Source: Heterocephalus glaber
Lineage: Eukaryota > Chordata > Mammalia > Rodentia > Bathyergidae
Length of the DNA: 64,000 bases
Assembly: GCF_000247695.1 (NCBI RefSeq)
Contig: NW_004624782.1
Span: forward strand, 14,321,800-14,385,799
Direction: 5' to 3'
Within the stretch, counting starts at the first letter, position 1; each line of letters starts with the position of its first letter. The translations under genes were made by a program, and so were the position numbers. Under the pieces are notes generated by a model that had not been told where the DNA came from, searched no databases, and saw only the letters and a list, made by a program, of their open reading frames with translations. This document shows, piece by piece, positions 23,201-35,699 of the stretch.

Positions 23201-26200
23201 AGTTTTCCCAGAACCATTTGCTAAAGAGGTTATCTTTCCTCCAGTGTATATTTTTGGCTCCATCATCAAAGATTGATAACTGAATGTGTTTGGGTTTGTT
23301 TCATCCTCTACTCTGTTCCATTGGTACACATGTCTATTTCTATGCCAGTACCATGCTGTTTTTTATCATGGTAGCTTTGTAATCTACTTGAAATCTGGGA
23401 TTGTGATGGCTCTTGCTTTGCTCCTGTTACCCAGGATTGCTTTTGCTATTCTGTCTTTGCTGGTTCCAAGTGTATTTTGGGATTGTTTTCTCTAGTTCTG
23501 TGAGGAATATTGTCAGTATTTTGTTGGGATAGCATTAAATCTATGTATCAGTTTTGGAAGGGTGGCCATTTTGACAGTGTTGATTCTGCTTATCCAGGAA
23601 CAGGTGATATCTTTTCATTTTCTGATGTCATCTTCCATCTCCTTTTCCATTTTCTGAGTACTGCAGTTTTCATTGTAAAGGTCTTTCACTTCCTTGGTTA
23701 GGTTAATTCTTAGATATTTAGTTTTCTTAATGATATTGTGAATATTGTTTTCCTAATTTCTTTCTTGATAGGTTCATTATTGGTGTACGGGAAGGCTATT
23801 GATTTTTTTTTTGTTGTTGTTATTGTTGTTTTTTGGTACTAGGGATTGAACTTGGGTCCTTGCACTTGCAAGGCGGGCACCAGAACCACTGAGCTGAATC
23901 CCCAGCCCTAGGCTATTGATTTTTGTGTGTTGATTTTTTATCCTGCTACACTGCTAAATTTGTTATTAATTTTTGGTGGAATATTTTGGGTCTTCTAAGT
24001 AAAGAATCACGTCATCTGCAAATAATGATAATTTTAACTTCTTCCTTTCCTGTACAGATTTTATTTCTTTCTCTTACCTGATTGCTTTGGCTAATGTGTC
24101 GAGTACTATATTGAACAGAAGTGGTGATAGTGGACATCCTTGTCTTGTTCCTGATTTTAGAGGGAAAGCTTTCAGCTTTTCCCCATTTAATATGATGTTG
24201 GCCATTTGATTGTCATAAATGGCTTTTATCAGATTGAGATAAGGTTCTTCTATATCTATTATCTTCAAGGTTTTTGAAAAATCAAAATGGATGTTGGATT
24301 TCATCAGAAGTTTTTCTGCACCTATTGATATGATCATGTGATTTTTGTCCTTGGTTCTCTTTATGGGTATACTGTATTTATTGATTTGCATATATTAAAC
24401 CATTCTTGCATCCCTAGGATGAAATCTACTTTGTCATAAAGTATAATCTTTTTCATGACTTGTTACATTCTATTTGCTAGTATCTTGTTGAGAATTTTTG
24501 TGTCTATTTTCATTAAGGAGATTGGCCTGTAGTTTTCTTTTTTAGTTGGGTCCTGTTCTAGTTTTGGACTCAGGGTAGTGATCAGGGTAGCTTCCATGAA
24601 TGAGTTTGCAAGTATTCCTTCCCTTTCATTTTCACTGAAGAGTTTAGGAGTATTGGTGTTATATCCTTTGTCGACTTCATTTTCTTGGTCTAGAATATTC
24701 TTAAATATTTTGGGGGATGCTGATTTGATATTCCTGTACCTCTCAAGAGGTTCTTTGTCATGGAATACCCTTATTTCCCCATCAATTTTGAAAGAAAAAT
24801 TTGCAGGATATATTAGTCTGGGTTGGAAATTGTTTTCTTTTAGGGCTTGAAACACTTCTCTCCAAGCTCTCCTGGCCTTTAAAGTTTGTGTTGAGAATTC
24901 TGCTGTAATAATGGATTTACTTTTATAAGTGATTTTTTTTTTTTTGCCTTTTCTCTGGTAGCTTTTAAGGTTCTTTCTTTTTGTTGGACATCTGGCATTT
25001 TGACTATAATGTGTCATAGAGCTTCTTTTTTTTTGCAGTCATTTGGTGCTCTCTCTACAGGTAAACCTTACTTACCTGTAGCTTGAGTTCTTTTCTCATG
25101 CTTGGAAAATTTTCTGTTATGATTCCTGTAAACAGATGTTTTTATTCTATGTGTGCTATCTTCTAATTTCTCTCTAACTTAAGTTAGCCTTCTTAGTGTT
25201 CTCCAGTAGCTACTGGATGAATTTTCTTGCTCTTATAATTTTTAAGGCTTCTCTGAGTAATTCTTTCTGTATTTCCATTTTATCCTCAATTTCTGAAACC
25301 CTATCTTCACAGTGGTAATTTCTGCTGTTTATGAATTCCATGGAATTCTTTATCCCTGGGATTTCTGCTTCGCACCTGTTCACAGAGTCTGTATCTTTGG
25401 TAAGTTTGTTCTTCATGTTTTAAGCTGTTTTGGTCAGGTCTCCCAATTTTTTATTTGTTTGCCCACAACCACATTAGTTATGCTTCATGATTGCTTCACT
25501 ATCATTTATTTGGGTTATGTCCTCTTTGAACTTGCTGAGTTTCTTTTCTTCCTCTTTAACATGTTCCTGATAGGGCTGTAATTTGTGTGTCTTGCTGCTG
25601 GGCAGCTCTGAATTGAATTTGATTGTCCTGGCTTGAACCACTGGTGGTATGTGCATGATTATCTGAAAAATGGGTGCCACTGTGGCTGCAAAACAGCTGA
25701 AGTATTATGATATTTTGCACACTTTCCATGAATAAGCCCTTTTGTATAATGTATTTTAAAGAAATTCATGAATATAAATAAAGTTCTTTAAATTTAATGA
25801 AATAAATAAACTTGATTATTGTAATTTTTAATCGGTATAGATAATATTAATATTTATATTTGGACAGTAATTATTCATATTCACACAACTAACTAGATTT
25901 GGTCTATTCATAGGCTTTATATTAATTTTATTAGTAAAAAGGCTGATAAAAGTGATTAGATTTTTTTGCACCACTGGTGGTTCAGGATGCCTGATGGGAC
26001 AGTCATCCATGTACCACCAATGGGTCAAGCCAGTGGGAATGTGCTAATCATTTCTAACAGCTTGGATGTCTGCTGTTTGCTTTCTTATTGCTGCCCCTCG
26101 GGTCTGCTTTAGAAGATTTGGGCATCTTTGAGGACATTTTGTTGCCTTTCATGCTCCTATTTTTTTGGTGCTGAGAGTTGAGGTCAAATAGACTGAAGAG

Positions 26201-29200
26201 AGCTTGTAGCTGGTGTGAGGATCTCTTTAATTAGGTTTGATTTTCCAGTGATGTACTCTTGGCTTTATTTTTCCAGAGATATTGTTTACCACTTCAACTT
26301 ATTCAGTTTAATTGGGCGGGAGCCTGTCACTCTGTTGCATCCCTTGGAGAAAGAGAGTCAGGTACACTGGCTGATCAGGGCCGGCCGGGGTATCGAGGAG
26401 TGTGATGCTGTTAGGAGGAGATGCAACTGAGCAGCTGAGGGAAAGTCCTGGCCTCAGAGTGAGATCCGAGGGATCTGAACTTCGATGCTTTGATACACAT
26501 ACACACGTGAGGAGGGCCGGGGATGTAGCTCAGTGGTGCTGCCGCCTGCCTCGCAAGCGCAAGGTCCCGAGTTCGATCCCTGGTACCAAAAAACAGAAAC
26601 CAAAAACCATACACACTTTAGAGCTGTCACATATATACCTATCATCTCAAACATTTAACATTTTAAAGAATAAGTACATTTAAAATCTATTCTTTTAGCA
26701 TTTCAAATATACAATATATTGTTATTAACCATGGTTACTATGCTATGTAATATATCCCCCCTAAATCAGTTCTTCTAACTGAAACTGTACCCTTTGAACA
26801 ACTTCTTCCTGTTCTTCAAACCTCCTTCCCCAAGCATACAGTAATCACTATTCTATGCTTCACATCTATAAGTTCAAGTCTTCTAACATTTCACATGTAA
26901 GTAAGATTATGAAATACTTTTCTTCCTGTGCGTGGTTTGTTTCATTTCGTACAGTGTTCTCTAGGTTCATTCCTGTTGTCATAAATGACAGGATTGCCTT
27001 TATTTTAGAATGAATAGTATTTGATTGTGTATATATATTCAACATTGTCTTCATTTATCTGTTGATGAACCATTAGGTTGATTCCATATCTTGGCTTTTG
27101 TAAATAATGCTGCAGTGAATATTGGGAGTGCAGATGTCTTTTCGATTTACTGATTTCATCTCCCTTGGAAACACACACACACACACACACAATCAAAATA
27201 TATAGCAAATGCTACGTATTACACATTACCATTGATCTCCCTCAAATGCCTCTCTTTGCTTTGAACACACTTAGCTTATCTTTCTTGTCACTTTCTGGAG
27301 CAGTTCTGAAAGCCCTCTTTTTTTCTTTTCTTTCTTTTTTTTTGGAGACAGGGTCTCTGTATGTAATCCAGGCTGGCTTTGAACTCACTGTGTATCCCAG
27401 GGTGCCCTCAAATTCATGGCAATCCTCCTGCCTCAGCTTCCTGAGTGCTGGGATTACAGGTGTGTGCCTCCATGCCTGACTGGGAAAGTCCTTTTTTGAA
27501 GTGTGATAAAAGCTATAGTGAATGCTGCTGTTGAGTGCCATCCAGTCGAAAAGCAAGCTGTATCTTACTTACTAGACCTGGCTCCATGTGACTTCTGGTT
27601 CTTTTTTAAAGTCAAAATGACCAAAAAAGGTAAACATTTTGAATTAATGTAGGACATTGAGGCACATTATGGGACAACTAAAGACACTCAATAAAGAAGG
27701 CTTCCAGAACTCTTTCAAAAAGTAGCAAGAAGAATGGGGGCCCGTGTGTTCACGTAGGGGCGGGGGTGGTTATTTTGAGGTAGATTCACAGTAATGTGTC
27801 TTTTATTATAATAATTAAAAAAATTTTGAACATTCACTGTATTTTTATTACACTTTGTATATTCCCACATCCATAGATTTATATACACACTCTCATAAGT
27901 GAAATTGCTGGATCATGTGGTAATTTTATTTCTACATTTTTGAGGTACTCCACATTATTTTCATAATTACTGCAGTAATGTGCATTCCTACCAATTGTGC
28001 GAGGGTTTCCTTTTCTCTACATCCTCACCATCATTTGTTATCTTTATCTTTTTGATAATAGCCATTCTATGAGGAGTGAAATGATGTCTTATTGTGGGTT
28101 TTCTTTTCTTTTCCCTGATGATTATTTATATTGAGCATTTTTGGTGTACTAGTTGGTCATTTGTTTCTTTTGAGGACTGTCTACTCAGTTCTGCTGTGGT
28201 TTGGATATCACTAGCCTGTCCTCCAAAGGGCCCTGTCCTAGCAGCTTGCTCCCCAGTGTGGCAGTCAGCATTGAAGTGGAGCCTTTAAGAGGTGGAGCAC
28301 GCTGGAAGGTACTTAAGTCGTGGGGACTACCTTGGGCAAGGGTGACTTCTTTTCTGGAGGCTGGGATAGTTCCCACAATAATGGGTTTGCTTGGCTCTCC
28401 TGGCTTCCTGTTTCACCTTCTCTCCTGACTTACACCCCTGCCATTATGACAACTGCTCTGTTGTGATGTAGCACGAAAGCCCTCACCAGGGCCAAGCAGA
28501 TGTTGGCACCATCCTCTTAGATCTCCAAAACTGTGAGCTAAATAAACCTATTTCTGTATAAATTATCCAGTCTCAACTAGTTTGCTATAGCAACAAAACA
28601 GATTAGGACAGGTCTTTTACCTATTTTTAAATTGGCTGGTTTTCTTGCAATTGAGTGGTTTGATTTTTTAAATATATTTTGGATAGGAATTCCTCAACAG
28701 ATGTGTAATTTACAAATTACTCTCATTCTGTAAGTTGTCTCTTCATTCTCTTGATTATTGCCCTTGTTTGGAAAAGGTTTTGTGTTTGCAATCCTAATTG
28801 TTTGGGATTATATTTAAAACATCATTGCCCAGACTAATATGGTGCTTAATTCTATGTTTTCTTCTAATACTTTTGTAGTTACAGGTCTTATGTTTACATC
28901 TTTAATCCATTTTGAGTTGATTTTTGCACATGGTATAAAGGTCTAATTTCATTCTTTTGCATGTGGTTACACAATTTTTCTAGCACCATTTGAAGAGACT
29001 GTTCTTTCCCCACTGTGTGCTCTTGGTACCTTTGTCAAGAATTACTTGACTGAGCTGGATGCAGTAATCTCAGCTACTTAGGAGGCTGAGGCCAGAGGAT
29101 CACAGAGGCCAGATAGGGCAATTTAGCAAGACCCTATCTCAAAATAAAAATTAAAAGGAATTGGAAATGTAGCTCAGTGGTAGGCACTTGCCTAGCTTGT

Positions 29201-32200
29201 GTGAGCCCCTAGGTTCAATCCCTAGTATTGAAAAAAATCAGCCAGGTATAGTGGGACATGCCTAGAACCAGCACCCTGGGCGTCTGAGGCAGGAGATCAG
29301 AAGTTTGAGACCAGTATGGGCAATTTAGTGGCTCTGTTTCAAAATTTAAAAATAAAATGTGCTGTGGGGCCTGGGGACACGGCTCATTGTGCAGGCCATG
29401 GGTTCTATCCCCAGAGCTGAAAGGAAGGTTACTGGACTGTAAATATATGGGTTTCTTTCTGGACTTTCTATCTTGTCTCATGTCAACCTGTCTGTTTTTA
29501 TGCCAATGCTATGCTGTTTTGATTACAATTGTTTTATAATGGTTTAAAATCAAGGAATGTGATACTTTTAGATTTTTTTCTTCAAAACTGTTTTGGCTAT
29601 TCAGGATCTTTTGCGGCTCCATATGAATTTAAGGATTTTTCTATTTCTGTGAAAAGTGACATTGGAATTTTGAGAGGGATTGGATTGGATCTGTAGATTA
29701 TTTTGAGTAGAATGGAAATTTTCATAATGTAATATTTTGTTGCTATTGTAAGTAGGATTGTTTAATTTGTAATAAATAGTTCATTTAAAATAATTTCATT
29801 TCTAGTAGTTCATTATTAGTATACAGAAATGCTATGGATTTTTTCGTATGTTGATTTTGTATCTCCAACTTTACTGCATTTATCAATTAGTTGAATCTTT
29901 AAGGGTTTTTTTTTTTCCTGAGATGGTCTTGCTATGTAGTTCAGGCTAGTCTTGAGCTTACTATGTAGCCCAGGCAGGCCTCCATGGAGGATCCTCCTGC
30001 TTCAGCCTCCTGAGTGCTGGGATCATTGGTGTGCACCACCACGCCCCCTGGCTGAAACTTTAAAGTTTTCTAAGATCCCATTCACAGCAGTTTTATTTTT
30101 CCCTTTCATATGAGAATCCTCTTTATTTCTTTCTCTTTCCTAACTGCTCTGGCTAGGACTTCCAGTACTGTGTTGAAGAGAAGTGGTCCTTGTCTTCTTC
30201 CTGATCTAAGAGGAAAATTAACCATTTAAAATTATGTTAGCTATGTGTTTATCATAGATGGCCTTTTTCATTTTGAGCTGCATTCATTCTATACCTAATA
30301 TGTTGAGAGTTTTTTTTTAATCATGAAAAGGTGTTGAATTTTGGTACCAGGGATCGAACTCGGGACCTTGTGCTTGCAAGGCAGGCGGCGGCACCACTGA
30401 GCTCAGTCCCCGGCCCAAGGTGTTGAATCTTGTCAGATTCATTTTCTGCATCTTTTGAGATGAGTATATGATTTCTATCCTTCATTTTGTTGATAAGTGT
30501 CACATTTATTGATTGTGTAAGTTCAACCATCTGTGCATCCCAAGGATTAACCCACTTGACTATGGTAAGTGATTCTTTTAATCACTTCAATTCAGTTTGC
30601 TAATATTTTGTTGAAGAGTTTTGCATGTGTTTTCTTCATGGATATTGGTTTATAATTTTCACTTTCTTCATCTGGCTTTGGTATCAGGGTAATGACAGAC
30701 TGGTAAAATGAGTTTGGAAGTATTCTCTCTCCTTTGATTCTTTTCAAAGAGTTTGAAAATAATTAGTGTTAGTTTTTCTTCAAATGTTTGGTACAGTGTA
30801 GCAGTCCAGTATTGTACTTTTGAGGAGACAGCCACCTCCAAGACCCGCACTGTCTGATCTAGTCTGAAATTCTGGTCCTCAGACAGGCAGATGTTGGTGT
30901 CAGACTATTTAGTTGGTTTCCGTGTTAGTTACTTTTCTCTCCTTGCTGAGACAAGATACCCAACACCCAAAGTTAGAGGGGAAAGGGTTTATTTAGCACA
31001 CAGTTTGTAGAGGTTTCAGTCCATATCAGCTGGCTCCAAGGCAGGGGGGCAAAGGGCAACAGTTCATGGCGGTGGAAGCAGCAAAAAGCAAAATGAGACC
31101 TTACCAGTGTCTCTCTGCCCCTTTATCCCATCCACACTACCGGGATTGGGGCGGTGCCAAGCCAGTCATTCACATGGTTTAAAATCACATGCCTTTAATC
31201 CTAGCATCACATACTGTAGATTCAGCCCCAGCTTACGACCGACTGAGGCTTTGGGGAAACAGCTGGACACAGCCCTGACAGTTGGGCTGGATGGCTTCCC
31301 GTGTTCTGAGGTCAGGTGGCACTGCTGGCTGTGCCCATGGCTGCAGAGACCACTGGGTGGGCTTTGTCTTCAGGTGGGGTGGGTGACTGTGACCACCTTT
31401 GACCAGGTAGGGTTGCGGTTGTCCTCCCTGGCTGTGTGGTCCTGTAGTTGGACAGAACTGCATGACTGGCTCGGGCTAGGTGAGGTCTCTGGGATTACCC
31501 ACATGGGTGGGCAGGGCCACAGGCTGCCCTGTAGATGTGTGTGACCGTGGACGGAGAGTTCCTGAAGTAGCTGCCCAGCAGCTGGGGTTGAGCAGGGGTG
31601 GATGGTTCCTCCGTTGACCCCTGACCTGGAGGTGCTTCCTGGTCTGGAGAAGACTCACTGAGAAGCTTGCAGTGTGGGATGGCTGGCCTGGGATCTCAGC
31701 CTGGAAGGCCCACGGACTGCGTTTCCTGCAGGGGGTGCTGCTCACTAGTTTCTCTGGCGTGGTCCCTCTGCTGGGCGGTTCACACACATCTGTGAGCTGT
31801 GACTGTGACCTGCCTGCCCATTGTGTTTTCGTCTGATTCCAGATGGTCAGCTCTGCCGGGACACCCAGGGTTTCCTGTGGGATGACACAGAGCGGGCCTC
31901 CTGTGAAGGGACTTAGAATGGTGGGGAAGTGAAACCATCTGCCCTCAGTGCAGTTTTGCCGCTGTAGACTCCCCTCCCTGGTATTCTGTGTTGTGCAGTG
32001 CTGTCTTGAGGGAGGGCAGGGGGTCACAGAATCGCTCTCTTACCTTTCAGCTTGGCTTTGTTTTTCAGTTCTGTGGTTCATCTGGGCATCTAAGTCTCAT
32101 TCCTGAGTTCTAGGATATTCTTGGTGGTATTCTTGCCTGTGAATACTTGCTAGTTGGATTTCTGTCGGGCATGGCCAGTGAGGAGCCAGTCTCTCCCTCT

Positions 32201-35200
32201 CTGTCTCTCTCTCTCTTTTCCTCTTTCTCCCCACTAGGGCTTGAACTGAGGGCCTTTGCACTGAACTACATCCTCAGCCCCCTTTACCTTTTATTTTGAG
32301 ATATGGTCTTACTAAATTGGAGAAGGGCTGGGCTTGAATTTATGATCTTCCTGGCTCTACCTCCCAGAGTGCTGGGATTACAGGCATGCATGTAATCACT
32401 CATGTATTCCTTTTCTTCTTATTTTTTTTTTCTGGTACCAGGGATCGAACTCAGGACCTGGTGCTTGCAAGGCAGGTGTGGTGCCACTGAGCTACATCCC
32501 CGGCATTTTTCTTAATTGGAGTACTGCTTCTTTCTGTGGGTGTCTGCCGTTTCTCTGTGTAAGCAGGGTTTGAAGATTGGTTTTCATTTAATTTTTGTTA
32601 CAAGAGAGTTACCTGCTTTATGTGCAAATTTACAAGTCTGAAATGAGCAGAGAAAGCCCTCGGTCCCTCCCTCCATGCCATGGGACCTCAGCTCCCAAGG
32701 AAAGAAGGGCTGAGGGGAGGGTATTTCATCTGCACCCAGACTTTAGGATAAAAAACAGATACGAAATGGGTCAAAGAATCTTGTGATTCTGCTGCTTCCA
32801 TTTTCACTTCCTTTTTTCCTATGAGTGAAACTGGAAGGCTGAAGTGTTCAGACAAGCAGACTCTCTGTGGTTCTCCAAACCTCCACATTACAGCTGGGCT
32901 CGGTGGTGCACGCCTGTAATCCCAATACTTTGGGAGGCTGAGGCAGGAGGATCACAAACCACTTTATACATAATTTCAAAACAAAATTCTCAGCTGGGTG
33001 TGGTGGTGCACGCCTGTAATCCTGGCACTCAGGAGGCTGAGGCGGGAGGATCACTGTGAGTTCCAGGCCAATCTGGGCAACATAGTGAGTTCAAGTTCAG
33101 GTTGGACTATGTAGCAAGACCCTGTCTCAAACCAAACCAAACCAAGCCAAACAACCTCCCAACAGAGTAATATACATGTAATTATTTAAGTCTTTATCAA
33201 GTTAATTATCATAAACATAGATTAATAGCCAGACTATGGCAATGAAACATATAAAACACATAGAACAATTATACTGAATTGAGGTACACTTTTAGATACA
33301 TTGGCCATCCTGAATTACAATAACTTTTCTTTCTCTCTTTTCCCTTGCCTTTTATTTTGCACTTTATTTATATATTGGATTTCTCATATAAGAGAAACCA
33401 TGTGATGTTCAAGCTTGTGTATCTGCTTCAGTTCACTTAACATTATGGTCTTAAGATGCACCCATTTTACTACAGATGACTCCAGTTTATCCTGCTTTAT
33501 GGCAGAGTAATACTTTTTGTTGTGTATAAACACCACATTTTCTTTATTCATTCACCCTTTGATGGACAAATAGGCTGCTTCTAAGATTTAACTATGGTGA
33601 ATTGTGCTGCTATAAACATGAATATGCATGTGTCACTGCGCTATGGCATCTTTAACTCCAGAAGGGGAGTAGCTGGGTCAAATGGAATGTCTATTATTAG
33701 CTTTTTGAGGACTCTCCATACTGATTTCCATAGTGGTTGTACCAGTTTGCACTCTCACCAACAGTGGAGAAACACCCCCTCAGCCTTTCCAGCATTTGTT
33801 ATTGTTTGATTTCTTGAAGAGAGCTGTTCTTTATAGAGTGAGATGGAATCTCAGTGTTGTTTTAATTTGTTTTTCTCAAATGGTCAATGTCTTTTTGTTG
33901 CTGAGACAAAATATCTGACACCCAGAATTAAAGTAGGAAAGGTTTATTTTGGTTCACAGTTTGTAGAGGTTTCAATCCATAGTTGGCTGGTTCCAAGGCA
34001 GAGGGGCATCGCAGAGGAGAAACAGTCCATGGCATAGCAGGGCAGGCAGAAGGCAGCAGAGCAGCAAAGTAGCAAAGCAGCAACAGCGGCCTACTGCTCC
34101 CTTTTATCTCTTCCAGGCTACCAGCATTTTGAGTGGGGCCACCCATACCCAGGGTGGGGCTTCCAGTTATCCACACCCAGAACTGCGCCAAACCAGTCAG
34201 TGGACTGGTTTAGTAGTCACACAGCTTTACTCCCAGCATCACAGACTTAATCCCAGCATTACACACCCTAGATCCAGCTACCTCTGAAAAGCCCTACCTA
34301 TGACCACATGAGGCTTTGGGGGACATCGAGACACAGCCATAACAGTCAATGATATCCAACAGTTTTTCATGTATTTCTTGGCCATTTGTACTACTTCATC
34401 TGAGAAGTGTCTATTCACTTCAGGCTTTTAGTTCTTATATATTCTAGTTGTTAGTCCTTTACCTAAGGAGTAGCTGGCAAAATCTTTTCCCATTCTATAG
34501 GTTGCCTCTTCACTCTGTGGGGCCACCACCTAGATTAAGATATCAAACATTTCTAGCATCTCATGCCTCTCCAACATTCCTTTCAGTTGAAAAAAATAAC
34601 ATTTTTATCTTTTTGTGGTTCTGGGGTTGAACTCAGGGCCTTGCATGTAGTAAGCACATGCTGTACCACTGAGCTACACACCTCACTCCAGCAACCACTT
34701 TTGTTTTGTTTTTTGGTACTGGGGATCGAACTTGGGTCCTTGCGCTTGTGGAGCATATGGTGGAACCACTGAGCTAAATCCCCGGCCGAACAACCACTTT
34801 TCTAAAGAAAAATATACTAAAATACACATGACATAAAATTTACTGTCTTAACCATTTTAAAGTATACAGTTAACTGGTATTACATTTGCAGCAAAATCAC
34901 TTAAAACTTTTTTTACTTACTTTTTTTACTTACTGTTATTTTTCAGTGTTATTCTTGCACATAATTTGCAAAGTCAAAATAGGTTTAAAAGGCTTATCCA
35001 GTGAAACAACACTGTGATTTCTGCTTTATTTCCCCCTCTCTTGAGGACTACTTTCAGCTCCTTCAATTATTTTCTATGTGTCCAAATAACATGATTATTT
35101 TCACAGTTTCTTTAGAAATCATTTGAAATTAATTGATGTGCAAAATTTGTATTATATTTATGAGATAAATATATTTGTGAGACTTGCATACACGTACATG

Positions 35201-35662
35201 ACATGTAATGATTAAATGAGAGTCACTAGCATTTCCGGCTCCTCAGACATTCATCATTCGTTGTAGCCTGTAGTTGCTGTGCTGCACTAAAGGACACCAG
35301 AACTGATTCCTCTCGCTGAGCCTGAGTTTGGTACCCACTACAACCTGTCCGTGTCTTCTGCCCTCCTTCCTCAGTTTCTAGCGACCACTATTGCACTCTC
35401 CTCTTCTGTGACATCAGTTTTTTTTTTTTAGTTCTGCAAAGGATTCACAACATGTGGCATTTTTGTTGCTGTGTCTGGCTTGTTTACTTAATGTGATGTC
35501 CTCCAGTTCCATCCACATTGCTACAAATGATAGGATTTCATGCTTTTTTTTTTTTTTTTTTGGTACTGGGGATCGAACTTGGGTCCTTGTGCTTGCAAGG
35601 CAGGCGACGGAACCACTGAGCTAAATCCCCAGCCTTCATGCTTTTTTTGGATGAGTAATAGT

Positions 35663-35699
<37 letters not shown>

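Larger units (their letters stand above)
21950..25700 (-). mobile_element. Antisense L1 with fused ORF1-ORF2 stretch
   Basis: Contains a 3' end, an FADD reverse transcriptase motif (24011-24022), an RT piece (24391-24074: [16 protein letters not shown]), an open stretch at 25017-24463 joining ORF1 C-terminal text to RT text ([20 protein letters not shown]), and ORF1 coiled-coil text (25416-25210: [14 protein letters not shown]). The endonuclease region is missing. Confidence 0.8.
26640..30840 (-). mobile_element. Antisense L1M, split by a mariner derivative, an LTR and SINEs
   Basis: L1 text is collinear across insertions at 27190-27852, 28192-28612, 29048-29425, 29905-30055 and 30340-30417, so the L1 is the oldest layer here. 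Confidence 0.7.

Noticed and set aside
26516..26600. Possible tRNA gene, since A- and B-box-like sequences are well kept
   Set aside because: It is followed by an A-rich tail and belongs to the numerous ID family; no cloverleaf with a proper anticodon arm was seen.
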